Shown: in pieces, positions 34,277 through 42,918 of the stretch
Layout: every line of letters begins with the position of its first letter
Position numbering within the stretch: position 1 is the first letter of the stretch
Assembly (NCBI GenBank): GCA_018371275.1
Contig: JAHALF010000007.1
Span: forward strand, 26,750 to 90,749
DNA length: 64,000 nucleotides
Source: Clostridiales bacterium
GTDB taxonomy: Bacteria; Bacillota; Clostridia; Lachnospirales; CAG-274
Reading direction: 5' to 3'
Made by a program: the position numbers and the translations under genes
Notes under the pieces: generated by a model
What the model was told of the DNA's origin: nothing
Seen by the model: the letters and a program-made list of their open reading frames with translations, nothing else
The model's database searches: none

Positions 34277-36613
34277 ATGAATTGGTATAGAAATACAAAA
34301 TTAAAGGTTAAGTTTTCTATTATGGCAGTTGTTATATCACTACTTATACTTATTATAAGTTTTTTATGTGTATTTTTATTAAAAAATGTATCTAAAAAAT
34401 ATGATAAAATAGTAGAAAGTAATAGGGCATTGATTGAAAAATCTGTTCATGTTACAAGTATAGTTACAGAATTAAGATTTGCCCAATTAACACTGGATGG
34501 TGCTCAGTCACCTCTTGGATTAGGTGATTTTGATAAAGCTAGAGAGAATATTAGAATACCATATGAAGAATCTAAAAAGGCTTTAGAAGATTTAAAACAA
34601 AGCCTTGATTCAATAGAAAGTGAAGATCAACCTGAAGATGGTATTGATAAAAAAGATGAAATAGCAGCTATTGAATATTTAATGGAAACTGTTGATGATT
34701 ATTATGAAAAGTATTTAGAACATATAAATTTGCACGAACAAGGAGTTTTTCACGATGCTAATGGTAAATTAACACCAGAACACTCACAACATCTTGCTGA
34801 TGTAAGAGCAGTAGCAGAAGAAATGTTTGGTGATTTAAAATCAAATGGGGCTGTAGCTTCTTTATCATTATCAAATTTTGGAGATATGGTTGATAGATTA
34901 GATTTGGCATCACAGAACGCACAAAAACAAGTAAGTAAATTAATATTAATGGGATTATTGGTTATTGTAGTTACTATTTTACAAATAGTTGTTATATCTA
35001 AAAGTATTACAAAACCTATTAATACTATTATGGACGCTGCAGATAATGTTGCAAAAGGTAATGTTGATATAGATATAAGAAGTAATGATACTAATGAAAT
35101 GGGCGCTATATCTAATGCCATATCTAATATGGTTTATATATTCCAAGGTATGTTAGAAGACATTAATGAACTATCAAGAGAGCTTAATGAAGGTAATATT
35201 AGCTATAAAATTAATTCAAATAAATATTCAGGTGTATTTAAACAAGCAGTAGAATCTATAAATGGTGCAATAAATCTTTTAATAACAGATACACTTGGTA
35301 TATTAGATACTGTTGATAATTTTGGTAAAGGTAACTTTGATGTTGATATTATTGAATTTAAAGGAGAAAAGGTAATTGCTACGCAAACTTTAAGAGAAAT
35401 ACAATTATCTTTAAAATCTGTTTCAAATGAGATAAATAACCTTGTAAATGCAGCTAATGATGGAAACCTTGAATATAAAATTGATAACACTACATATTCT
35501 GGTAACTGGAAAGACACTATTAATGGATTAAATAAATTTGTAGAAAATGTTGTTATACCTATTAAAGAAACACAAAATGCTCTTAATCAGTTTTCTGTTG
35601 GTAATTTTGATCATAGAATAACTAATGAATATAAAGGCGAATTTGATAATATTAAACAAACAGTAAATTCTACAGCAGAAAACATTGGTTCTTATATATC
35701 AGAAATATCTGGAATATTAGATGAAATGGCTCATAAAAACTTTGATGTTTCCATAGATAGAGAATATTTAGGTAACTTTAAACAAATACAAAAATCTGTT
35801 AACTCTATTGTTAAAAACCTTAATATGCTTACAAAAGATATTATATCTTCTGCAGAACAAGTATCAGATGGTGCTAAACAAATATCAGAATCTAGCATAT
35901 CTTTAGCAGAAGGAGCTACTGAACAAGCAGAATCTGTTGAAAAGCTTAATAATGTTGTAAAACTTATATCTGAACAAACAGAAGAAAATACAAAAGGTTC
36001 TAACAAAGCTAACAATTTAGCAATAGAAACTAGGGAAAATGCGTCTAAAGGTAGCAAACAAATGGATGATATGCTTGAGGCTATGGAAGAAATTAATACA
36101 GCATCTAATAGCATATCTAACATAATAAAAGTAATAGATGATATTGCATTCCAAACAAATATACTTGCACTTAATGCTGCTGTAGAGGCTGCTCGTGCTG
36201 GTGAACATGGTAAAGGATTTGCTGTTGTTGCTGAAGAGGTTAGAAACCTTGCAGCAAGAAGCCAACAAGCAGCTAGAGAAACAACAGAGCTTATAGAAAG
36301 TTCTGTACAAAAAGTAGAAGAAGGTTCAAGAATTGCAAATAGTACTGCAAAGGCACTTCTTGACATAGTAACTCAAATAGAAGATATATCTAGCCTTGTA
36401 GAAACTTGTGCAAAATCTTCTAATGAGCAAGAAAAATCTATTAGTGAAATAAGAGAATCTATAAGTCAAATAGCAGTTGTTACACAAAATAATACTGCTA
36501 CAAGTGAAGAATCAGCTGCAGCTGCTCAAGAGCTTGCAAGCCAAGCAGAGTTATTTTATTCATCTGTTGCAGACTTTAAGCTTAAAGATGACAGTTCTTT
36601 AGATACAGAATAA
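34277..36613 (+). CDS. Methyl-accepting chemotaxis protein with six HAMP-like repeats
   Basis: A 778-residue membrane chemoreceptor. Helix 1 (about 14-36) and helix 2 (about 221-241) bracket a four-helix-bundle sensor outside the cell. From residue 242, six HAMP-like units recur. Each is marked by a short [GK]N-xxx-x-I motif near residues 258, 305, 349, 395, 441 and 486, about 46 residues apart. The signalling domain (about 520-765) carries the hairpin tip [21 protein letters not shown] (tip residues near 625-645) and Gln/Glu-rich methylation helices. It is transcribed alone from 34185 and ends at a 20-bp hairpin. Confidence 0.93.
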   Translation: MNWYRNTKLKVKFSIMAVVISLLILIISFLCVFLLKNVSKKYDKIVESNRALIEKSVHVTSIVTELRFAQLTLDGAQSPLGLGDFDKARENIRIPYEESKKALEDLKQSLDSIESEDQPEDGIDKKDEIAAIEYLMETVDDYYEKYLEHINLHEQGVFHDANGKLTPEHSQHLADVRAVAEEMFGDLKSNGAVASLSLSNFGDMVDRLDLASQNAQKQVSKLILMGLLVIVVTILQIVVISKSITKPINTIMDAADNVAKGNVDIDIRSNDTNEMGAISNAISNMVYIFQGMLEDINELSRELNEGNISYKINSNKYSGVFKQAVESINGAINLLITDTLGILDTVDNFGKGNFDVDIIEFKGEKVIATQTLREIQLSLKSVSNEINNLVNAANDGNLEYKIDNTTYSGNWKDTINGLNKFVENVVIPIKETQNALNQFSVGNFDHRITNEYKGEFDNIKQTVNSTAENIGSYISEISGILDEMAHKNFDVSIDREYLGNFKQIQKSVNSIVKNLNMLTKDIISSAEQVSDGAKQISESSISLAEGATEQAESVEKLNNVVKLISEQTEENTKGSNKANNLAIETRENASKGSKQMDDMLEAMEEINTASNSISNIIKVIDDIAFQTNILALNAAVEAARAGEHGKGFAVVAEEVRNLAARSQQAARETTELIESSVQKVEEGSRIANSTAKALLDIVTQIEDISSLVETCAKSSNEQEKSISEIRESISQIAVVTQNNTATSEESAAAAQELASQAELFYSSVADFKLKDDSSLDTE

Positions 36614-36624
36614 AAAGGATAATG

Positions 36625-36667
36625 AAATAAAAAGATAAAATACTAAAAGTATTTTATCTTTTTATTT
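36625..36667 (+). terminator. Strong terminator after the chemoreceptor gene
   Basis: 20-bp perfect arms at 36625-36644 and 36648-36667 with a 3-base loop. The stem is A/T-rich and symmetric, so it may also act on minus-strand transcripts. Confidence 0.75.
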
Positions 36668-36745
36668 ATAAATATGTAGATTATATATTATGTTTATATA
36701 AATTTTAAATAAAAAAAGATATAATATTATTATATCTTTTTAAAA

Positions 36746-36826
36746 TGCCGCTGGTGGGACTTGAACCCACACGAGAAAACTCGCCAGATTTTGAGTCTGG
36801 TGCGTCTGCCATTCCGCCACAACGGC
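36746..36826 (-). tRNA. tRNA-Leu(CAA)
   Basis: Acceptor GCCGTTG pairs with CAGCGGC. The anticodon loop CTCAAAA between CCAGA and TCTGG gives CAA. A long variable arm and T-arm GTTCAAGTC are present. CCA is not encoded. It has its own consensus promoter at 36839-36867. Confidence 0.95.
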
Positions 36827-36838
36827 TAATATAAAATT

Positions 36839-36867
36839 ATTATACATATTTTTTTCCAATTTGTCAA
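36839..36867 (-). promoter_or_regulatory. Promoter of tRNA-Leu(CAA)
   Basis: TTGACA (36867-36862), 17-bp spacer, TATAAT (36844-36839) on the minus strand. Confidence 0.8.
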
Positions 36868-36923
36868 TTAAAATAAAATATTAAAATTAGTAATATTTTA
36901 ATAAAAGAAATATAAAAAAAGTG

Positions 36924-36952
36924 TTGACTTTTTTTATTTTATATATTATAAT
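36924..36952 (+). promoter_or_regulatory. Promoter of the five-gene tRNA operon
   Basis: TTGACT (36924-36929), 17-bp spacer, TATAAT (36947-36952), 19 bases before the first tRNA. Confidence 0.8.
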
Positions 36953-36971
36953 TATATTTGTCGTTAAACTT

Positions 36972-37054
36972 GCAGTCGTGGCGGAATTGGCATACGCGCT
37001 AGACTAAGGATCTAGTGGTCCTAGACCTTGGGGGTTCGAGTCCCCCCGACTGCA
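36972..37054 (+). tRNA. tRNA-Leu(AAG)
   Basis: Acceptor GCAGTCG pairs with CGACTGC. The anticodon stem CTAGA/TCTAG encloses CTAAGGA, giving anticodon AAG, with a class II variable arm. A34 here would need conversion to inosine to read CUC as well as CUU. CCA is not encoded. Confidence 0.93.
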
Positions 37055-37060
37055 TAGTAT

Positions 37061-37132
37061 GCGCGAGTGGCTCAGTGGTAGAGCATCGCCTTGCCAAGGC
37101 GAGGGTCGCGGGTTCGAATCCCGTCTCGCGCT
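37061..37132 (+). tRNA. tRNA-Gly(GCC), copy 1
   Basis: Acceptor GCGCGAG pairs with CTCGCGC. The loop TTGCCAA between TCGCC and GGCGA gives anticodon GCC. 72 bases, no CCA. Identical to copy 2. Confidence 0.95.
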
Positions 37133-37137
37133 TATAT

Positions 37138-37209
37138 AGGGTTATCGCCAAGCGGTAAGGCACAGGGTTTTGATCCCTGCATTCGTAGGTTCGAATCCTA
37201 CTAGCCCTG
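37138..37209 (+). tRNA. tRNA-Gln(TTG), copy 1
   Basis: Acceptor AGGGTTA pairs with TAGCCCT (one G-U). The loop TTTTGAT between CAGGG and CCCTG gives anticodon TTG. 72 bases, no CCA. Five bases separate it from tRNA-Gly. Confidence 0.94.
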
Positions 37210-37261
37210 TATTAAGCTATGTAGCTTTTGCTCCATAGCTATCATAAAAATAAAATAATAT

Positions 37262-37333
37262 GCGCGAGTGGCTCAGTGGTAGAGCATCGCCTTGCCAAGG
37301 CGAGGGTCGCGGGTTCGAATCCCGTCTCGCGCT
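37262..37333 (+). tRNA. tRNA-Gly(GCC), copy 2
   Basis: Same sequence as copy 1, 201 bases further on. Part of the tandem duplication. Confidence 0.95.
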
Positions 37334-37338
37334 TGTAT

Positions 37339-37410
37339 AGGGTTATCGCCAAGCGGTAAGGCACAGGGTTTTGATCCCTGCATTCGTAGGTTCGAATCCT
37401 ACTAGCCCTG
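37339..37410 (+). tRNA. tRNA-Gln(TTG), copy 2
   Basis: Same sequence as copy 1, 201 bases further on. Followed directly by the operon terminator. Confidence 0.94.
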
Positions 37411-37414
37411 TATT

Positions 37415-37445
37415 AAGCTATGGAAGTTATTCCATAGCTTTTTTG
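37415..37445 (+). terminator. Terminator of the tRNA operon
   Basis: AAGCTATGGAA (37415-37425) pairs with TTCCATAGCTT (37430-37440), loop GTTA, then T residues. Confidence 0.8.
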
Positions 37446-37473
37446 TATAATTTTATAAAGAATAATAATTGAT

Positions 37474-38130
37474 TTATCTATTAGCAAAAGATTTAATAAT
37501 TTCTTCATCAGTCCTTTCTTTACTTGAGTCATCTGAAAAGAAAAAGCTTAAGTTAGTATCTTTATAGTATTTCTCATATAATTTAGGTCGTAGTAGTTTC
37601 GCTTTATTACTATTTTCAATACTTCTTATATTAGGAAGGTCGTTTTCTTTTTTACCATTTCTTCTTACATCATAACAATATATTGCATTTGGGTTATTGC
37701 CTTCTACTCTTCTTGCCATTAAGTTTCTTTCACCCTCATTTTTATATATAGTTTTTTCTTTTGGAATATAGTTAGCAAATATTTTAGAAAAATCATTAAA
37801 TAAATCTCTATTTGATTTTCCATTTGCTATTCCAAAGAAAGTACGAAATCTTTCTTTTTCTCTGTTTGTAAACCATACATTATAAAAATCAATATAAGCA
37901 TTAATTGAATTTTCAATACTATTTGAATCTATAAATTCTACTTTAGCTTTAGCGAATTTTGATGGCTTATTTTCTCCTTCTTTATAAGTTCTAAGTATTA
38001 CAATATAAATATGATTTTTATAAAGAAATTCGAATGAGTCAATAATCCATTGTTTAATTTCCATATCCTTTAATAAAAGTGGTAAATTTTCAAATCTTAT
38101 TTTGTTTTTGTTTTCATATTTTTCAGACAT
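37474..38130 (-). CDS. Orphan protein, possibly DUF6037-like
   Basis: A 218-residue soluble, charged protein. It begins with an N-terminal SEKYENKNKIRFENL segment, a helical/strand region (WIIDSFEFLYKNHIYIVILRTYKEG), a motif ERFRTFFGI and an IPKEK segment. The basic patch LMARRVEGNNPNAIYCYDVRRNGKK lies mid-to-late in the protein, with an acidic-basic tail. The layout reminds me of DUF6037 proteins, but I am not sure. The gene sits convergent to and just after the tRNA operon, with no neighbour of known function; such sites often receive accessory genes. The start ATG has AAGGGGG upstream. No catalytic motif is recognised. Confidence 0.65.
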   Translation of the reverse strand: MSEKYENKNKIRFENLPLLLKDMEIKQWIIDSFEFLYKNHIYIVILRTYKEGENKPSKFAKAKVEFIDSNSIENSINAYIDFYNVWFTNREKERFRTFFGIANGKSNRDLFNDFSKIFANYIPKEKTIYKNEGERNLMARRVEGNNPNAIYCYDVRRNGKKENDLPNIRSIENSNKAKLLRPKLYEKYYKDTNLSFFFSDDSSKERTDEEIIKSFANR

Positions 38131-38232
38131 AATTCGTAAACCCCCTTAATAAAAAATTCAATATAATAAATAAACTTATTAAATACTAAAAATATATATT
38201 TAAATATTATACTATATTTTACAAAAATTTAC

Positions 38233-38272
38233 AATATTAAAAGGTATGAAAAAAATCATACCTTTTAATATT
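38233..38272. terminator. 17-bp hairpin between the aminopeptidase and orphan genes
   Basis: AATATTAAAAGGTATGA (38233-38249) pairs with TCATACCTTTTAATATT (38256-38272), loop of six A. On the minus strand it lies 2 bases after the M29 gene stop; the T-run is clearer in the plus direction. Confidence 0.65.
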
Positions 38273-38274
38273 TT

Positions 38275-39390
38275 TTAGTCTATTAAATTTTCAGGGTTTA
38301 AACATTTAAGTTCATCTATAACAAATAAGCCATCTTTCCTAATTAATACATCATCAAAGTAGATTTCTCCACCACCATATTCTTTAGTTTGTATTAATAC
38401 TAAATCCCAATGTACACTACTTCTATTACCATTATCAGCATCATCATAAGCATTACCTGGTGTAAAATGGATACTGCCCATTATTTTTTCATCAAATAAA
38501 ATATTGTTCATAGGTTTTAATATATAAGGATTTACACCTATTGCAAATTCTCCTATATATCTAGCGCCTTCATCAGAATCAAATACTTTATTTATACGTT
38601 CTGTATCATTAGCAGTAGCTTTTACAATCTTACCATTTTCAAACTCTAAACGTACATTTTCATAAGTAAAACCTTGATATTCTGAAGATGTATTATATGT
38701 GATATATCCATTTATACTGTCTTTAACAGGAGCAGAGTAAACTTCACCATCTGGTATATTCATTTCACCAGCACATTTAATAGCAGGAATACCTTTTATA
38801 GAAAAGCTAATATCCGTATCCTTAGCAACAATACGCACTTTATCTGTTCTTTCCATTAAAGCTACAAGATTATCCATAGCTTTAGACATTTTACTATAAT
38901 CAAGGTTACATACTTTAAAATAAAAATCTTCAAAAGCCTCTAAGCTTGCGCCAGCAGACTGAGCCATATTAGGTGTAGGGTATCTTAAAACAACCCATTT
39001 TTTATTAAGTCTTATATCTTGATGTACTCTTTTACTATAAAGACTAGAATATAGTTTCATATTTTCGCTAGGAACATCTGAAAGCTCACTATTGTTGTCT
39101 TGAGCACCAATACCAATATATGCATCCATAGCTTGCATTCTTTTACAATCTATATCTGCCATAAGGTCAAGCTGTTCTTTATTTGTATTTAATAATATTT
39201 CTCTTTGTATGCTATTGTGATTAATTTCAACAAAAGGTATAGCACCTACTTTATAAGTTTCTTTTATTAACGCTTTAACAAGAGGCATATCATAAAATCC
39301 ACCACTAGATATTAGTACCTTTTCTCCTTTTTGTAAATTACAAGAATAGTTTACCAAATTTTTTGCAAGTTTATTTATTCTTTCGTCCAT
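38275..39390 (-). CDS. M29-family aminopeptidase (AmpS/AmpT type)
   Basis: A 371-residue metallo-aminopeptidase of the thermophilic-aminopeptidase family. It has the N-terminal domain LVNYSCNLQKGEKVLI and the catalytic region with GEMNIPDGEVY, GEFAIG and HFTPGNAYDDADNGN, which hold the glutamate, histidine and aspartate metal ligands. It removes N-terminal residues from peptides in the cytosol. It lies 12 bases after the oligoendopeptidase gene and is probably co-transcribed, so the two form a peptide-degradation unit. Confidence 0.92.
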   Translation of the reverse strand: MDERINKLAKNLVNYSCNLQKGEKVLISSGGFYDMPLVKALIKETYKVGAIPFVEINHNSIQREILLNTNKEQLDLMADIDCKRMQAMDAYIGIGAQDNNSELSDVPSENMKLYSSLYSKRVHQDIRLNKKWVVLRYPTPNMAQSAGASLEAFEDFYFKVCNLDYSKMSKAMDNLVALMERTDKVRIVAKDTDISFSIKGIPAIKCAGEMNIPDGEVYSAPVKDSINGYITYNTSSEYQGFTYENVRLEFENGKIVKATANDTERINKVFDSDEGARYIGEFAIGVNPYILKPMNNILFDEKIMGSIHFTPGNAYDDADNGNRSSVHWDLVLIQTKEYGGGEIYFDDVLIRKDGLFVIDELKCLNPENLID

Positions 39391-39402
39391 ATTGTTCTCC
39401 TT

Positions 39403-41178
39403 TTAAGATATTTTATCCATTTTGTCAACTAGTTCTTCAAAAACTTTTAAAGCCTCTTCAATAGGTTCTTTTTTAGTCATATCAACACCAGCTTTTTTAA
39501 GTATTTCTGTAGAATAGTCTGACGAACCACTTTTTAAAAATCCAAGATAAGCATCTTTACCATTTTCTTCTAATATTTTTTTAGAAAAAGCTATAGCACA
39601 AGAATATCCAGTTGCATATTGATATACATAAAATGCAGAATAAAAATGAGGTATTCTTGCCCATTCCCAAGTTATTTCTTCATCTATTATTATGTCATTT
39701 CCATAGTATTTTATATTTAAGTCTTTATATATTTCACAAAGGCTTTCAAATGTTTGAGGTTCACCATTTTCCATTTTTTCATGTACAATCATTTCAAACT
39801 CGGCAAACATAGTTTGTCTAAATAAAGTACCTCTAAATTGCTCCATAAAATGATTTATAAGATAAAGTTTTTCATCTTCATTACTTGTTATTTTTAAAAG
39901 ATGTTCCATTAGTAAAGCTTCGTTTACAGTAGACGCTACTTCTGCTAAGAAAATAGTATAGTCTCCATAAATATATGGTTGATTTGTTGTAGTATAATAG
40001 CTATGCATAGCGTGACCCATTTCGTGAGCTAATGTAAACATATCGTCTAATGTATCTGTATAGTTTAAAGATACAAAAGGGTGGCAACCATAAGCACCCC
40101 ATACATAAGCACCACTTCTTTTACCTACATTTTCATAAATATCTATCCAACGGTTGTCAAAAGCATCTTGTAAGTTTTTAATGTAGTCTTCTCCTAAAGG
40201 TTTTAACGCTTCTAATGTAATTTTTTTGCCTTCTTCAAAAGGTATTTTTTTATCTACATCTTTTACAATAGGTGTATATAAATCATAAAAATGAATTTCT
40301 GAAAGTCCAAGACGTTTTTTTCTAATTTCAACATATTTGTGTAGGGCAGGTAAAAACTTGTGAACAGTAGCTATAAGATTTTTATATACATCTAAAGAAA
40401 CATTAGTTTCTGAAAGGGCGTGTTCTATTGAAGAATTATAATTTCTAACTTTTGCATTAAATATATCTGCTTTAACGCTAGATGTATATGTTGTAGCTAT
40501 TGTATTTTTTAGGCTATGATAAAATTTGTACATAGCTTTAAATGCTTGTTCCCTAATATTTCTATTAGAATTTTCTAAAAGCATAGTATAATTTCCATGT
40601 GTAACCTTTATATCTTTGCCATTTTCATCTTTTATATATCCAAAATCTGCATCAGCATTGTTTAACATAGAAAAAATATTGTCCGCAGATTGGCTTATTT
40701 CATAAGCATTTGCTAATATTTCTTCTTTTTCTGTTGATAATATGTGAGCTTTTGTTCTTAAAAGATTTTTTATATATTGGTTATATAATTTTAAATCTGT
40801 ATCTATAGCTTTTAAAAGTTCATTTTCATCTAAAGTTAAAATTTCTGGTTCTAAAAATGCAACAGCACTTTGATATAAGCTTATAAGGCTATCTGCTTTA
40901 CTAGATAAAGATTGGTAAAAACTATTAGTGCTATCTTCATTTTTCTTTAAGTTAGCATATACGTAAAGAGTCATAGTCTCGTTAGATATTTTATCTCTTA
41001 AAGAGAGGCAATCATATAGATTGTTTATTTGTATATTGTTTTTAAAGCTGTCTAATTTTTTTAATTCTTGCTTTAATGCCTGGAAACGTTCTTCCCATAT
41101 TTTATCAGAAGATACTAAATCTTCTATTTTCCACTTAAATTGTTCTAAAATTTCACTTCTTTGTTTTAATTGATCCAT
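39403..41178 (-). CDS. pepF: Oligoendopeptidase F (M3B)
   Basis: A 591-residue cytosolic zinc endopeptidase cleaving short peptides. The HExxH motif is in HEMGHAMH (residues 385-392), with the third ligand Glu in the following FLAEVAST segment, and the family's NFMEQFRGTLFRQTMFAEFE-type region downstream. The length is typical. The start ATG follows AAAGGAGG. Its promoter region carries a 7-bp-arm palindrome around a TATAAT (41203-41219). Followed by an M29 aminopeptidase. Confidence 0.94.
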   Translation of the reverse strand: MDQLKQRSEILEQFKWKIEDLVSSDKIWEERFQALKQELKKLDSFKNNIQINNLYDCLSLRDKISNETMTLYVYANLKKNEDSTNSFYQSLSSKADSLISLYQSAVAFLEPEILTLDENELLKAIDTDLKLYNQYIKNLLRTKAHILSTEKEEILANAYEISQSADNIFSMLNNADADFGYIKDENGKDIKVTHGNYTMLLENSNRNIREQAFKAMYKFYHSLKNTIATTYTSSVKADIFNAKVRNYNSSIEHALSETNVSLDVYKNLIATVHKFLPALHKYVEIRKKRLGLSEIHFYDLYTPIVKDVDKKIPFEEGKKITLEALKPLGEDYIKNLQDAFDNRWIDIYENVGKRSGAYVWGAYGCHPFVSLNYTDTLDDMFTLAHEMGHAMHSYYTTTNQPYIYGDYTIFLAEVASTVNEALLMEHLLKITSNEDEKLYLINHFMEQFRGTLFRQTMFAEFEMIVHEKMENGEPQTFESLCEIYKDLNIKYYGNDIIIDEEITWEWARIPHFYSAFYVYQYATGYSCAIAFSKKILEENGKDAYLGFLKSGSSDYSTEILKKAGVDMTKKEPIEEALKVFEELVDKMDKIS

Positions 41179-41202
41179 TTTATGTGCCTCCTTTATTTAT
41201 AA

Positions 41203-41219
41203 TATACTATTATAGTATA
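41203..41219 (-). promoter_or_regulatory. Palindrome enclosing a -10-like box upstream of pepF
   Basis: TATACTA-TTA-TAGTATA. Read on the minus strand, the centre contains TATAAT. It could be a -10 covered by an operator, but no good -35 lies 17 bp upstream. Confidence 0.35.
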
Positions 41220-41354
41220 AATATATTATAATGTATATATACATAAAAGCAATAATTTTTTATAAAAAATAAATGATCATAATATAAAATTTAAGATAAA
41301 TTTATACCATAAAAAATAGTAAACAAATAAATTTTTAGAAATTAATATTTTTTG

Positions 41355-41383
41355 TTGTATTTTGTAAATATTTATTATATAAT
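41355..41383 (+). promoter_or_regulatory. Sigma-A promoter of cstA
   Basis: TTGTAT (41355-41360), 17-bp spacer, TATAAT (41378-41383). The stretch 41179-41354 otherwise shows only A/T-rich sequence. Confidence 0.6.
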
Positions 41384-41423
41384 AAAATTATTATATAATA
41401 AATTTAATAAAGGAGATGAGTAT

Positions 41424-42860
41424 ATGATTACTTTTTTATTATGTTTGGCTATATTAATAGGAGGCTATTTTATATATGGTAATTATGTATATAAACAGGG
41501 GTGTTTAGATGAGAATGAGCAAACTCCAGCTATAACTATGCAAGATGGCATAGACTATATACCAATGCCATTATATAAAGTTTTATTAATTCAATTTTTA
41601 AATATTGCAGGAACAGGGCCTATATTTGGTGCTATAATGGGGGCTGCTTTTGGACCAGTAGCGTTTTTATGGATAACTTTTGGGACAATATTTGCAGGAG
41701 CTGTCCACGACTTTTTATCAGGGGTAATATCTATGAAACATAATGGTACATCTGTATCTGAAATAGTAGGTATATACCTTGGCACTTCTATGAAAAATAT
41801 TATGCGTATTTTTTCTGTTATTTTATTAATTTTAGTAGGTACTGTATTTGTTACATCCCCAGCTGGTTTATTATCAAATCTTACAGGGTTAAACCAAACA
41901 TTATTAGTAGGTATAATAATACTTTATTACATACTTGCAACAATTTTGCCAGTAGATAAAATCATTGGTAAAATATATCCATTATTCGGTATATGTCTTA
42001 TATTAATGGCAGTAGGGCTATGTGGAGGTATGTTTATTAATCATTTTAATGGTACTACTCCAATGGTAGAGCTTACAAAAGAAACTTTTGCTACAAATTT
42101 ACATCCAGATGGATTAAATGTATTTCCATTTTTATTTGTTACAATAGCTTGTGGAGCTTTATCTGGATTTCACGCTACACAATCACCTATGATGGCACGT
42201 TGTGTAAGAAAACCTAGAGAAACTAAAGCTGTTTTTTATGGAGCTATGGTTGTTGAAGGTATAGTTGCTTTAATTTGGTGTGCTGTTACTATAACTTTCT
42301 TCCGTACACCAGAAGGAGTAAGTGAAGCTTTATCAGTTCATAATGGAGCATCAGGGGTTGTTGGATTTTTATCTAAAGAGCTTTTAGGCACATTTGGTTC
42401 TTTATTAGCAGTTTTAGGGGTTGTTGCTTGTCCTATAACATCTGGAGATACAGCTTTTAGAAGTATTAGGCTTACAATAGCAGATGCTTTTAATATAGAA
42501 CAAAAAAGTATATCTAAAAGATTTATAATTGCCATACCATTATTTGTTATTTGTATATTTTTAACAATGGTAAACTTTGATATTATTTGGAGATATTTTG
42601 CTTGGTCAAATCAAACACTTGCAACTATTTTCTTATGGACAGCATCTGTATATTTATATAAAGCTAATAAAAATTATTTTATTACATCTATTCCAGCTAC
42701 AATTATGTCTTATGTTTGTACTTCTTATATAATGCAAGCAAAAGAAGGTTTTAGATTACCACCGACTATATCAAATGTAACAGGTATTATTGTTGCAATA
42801 GCTTTATTTGCATTCTTTATGATTAAAAAATCTAGCATAAAAAATAAACAACAAAACTAA
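41424..42860 (+). CDS. cstA: CstA-family carbon-starvation (peptide/pyruvate) transporter
   Basis: A 478-residue multi-pass membrane protein of the CstA/BtsT family, the short form found in Clostridia. The hallmark segments are AGTGPIFGAIMGAAFGP, the loop HDFLSGVISMKHNGTSVSEIVG and CGALSGFHATQSPMMARCVRKP. E. coli relatives take up peptides or pyruvate under carbon limitation. It is placed beside two peptidase genes, which favours peptide use, but that is inference. The ATG at 41424 follows AAAGGAGATG; an upstream in-frame codon lies inside the promoter. Confidence 0.9.
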   Translation: MITFLLCLAILIGGYFIYGNYVYKQGCLDENEQTPAITMQDGIDYIPMPLYKVLLIQFLNIAGTGPIFGAIMGAAFGPVAFLWITFGTIFAGAVHDFLSGVISMKHNGTSVSEIVGIYLGTSMKNIMRIFSVILLILVGTVFVTSPAGLLSNLTGLNQTLLVGIIILYYILATILPVDKIIGKIYPLFGICLILMAVGLCGGMFINHFNGTTPMVELTKETFATNLHPDGLNVFPFLFVTIACGALSGFHATQSPMMARCVRKPRETKAVFYGAMVVEGIVALIWCAVTITFFRTPEGVSEALSVHNGASGVVGFLSKELLGTFGSLLAVLGVVACPITSGDTAFRSIRLTIADAFNIEQKSISKRFIIAIPLFVICIFLTMVNFDIIWRYFAWSNQTLATIFLWTASVYLYKANKNYFITSIPATIMSYVCTSYIMQAKEGFRLPPTISNVTGIIVAIALFAFFMIKKSSIKNKQQN

Positions 42861-42869
42861 AATAATATA

Positions 42870-42900
42870 AAAAAGATAGCATTTAAAATGCTATCTTTTT
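42870..42900. terminator. Terminator between cstA and mfd
   Basis: GATAGCATTT (42875-42884) faces AAATGCTATC (42886-42895), with an A-run before and a T-run after. Bidirectional between convergent genes. Confidence 0.75.
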
Positions 42901-42918
42901 ATTATAAGTAAAAATTAA

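Larger units (their letters stand above)
37058..37422 (+). repeat. Tandem duplication of the Gly-Gln tRNA pair
   Basis: Bases 37058-37221 and 37259-37422 (164 bp each, offset 201) agree except for one spacer base (A at 37134, G at 37335). Each copy is followed by an AGCTATG…CATAGCT hairpin that has diverged. Only the second has the U-run of a terminator. Confidence 0.9.

Noticed and set aside
36972..38130. Integrated element at the tRNA cluster
   Set aside because: No integrase, no direct repeat of a tRNA 3' end beyond the orphan gene, and base composition is like the neighbours.
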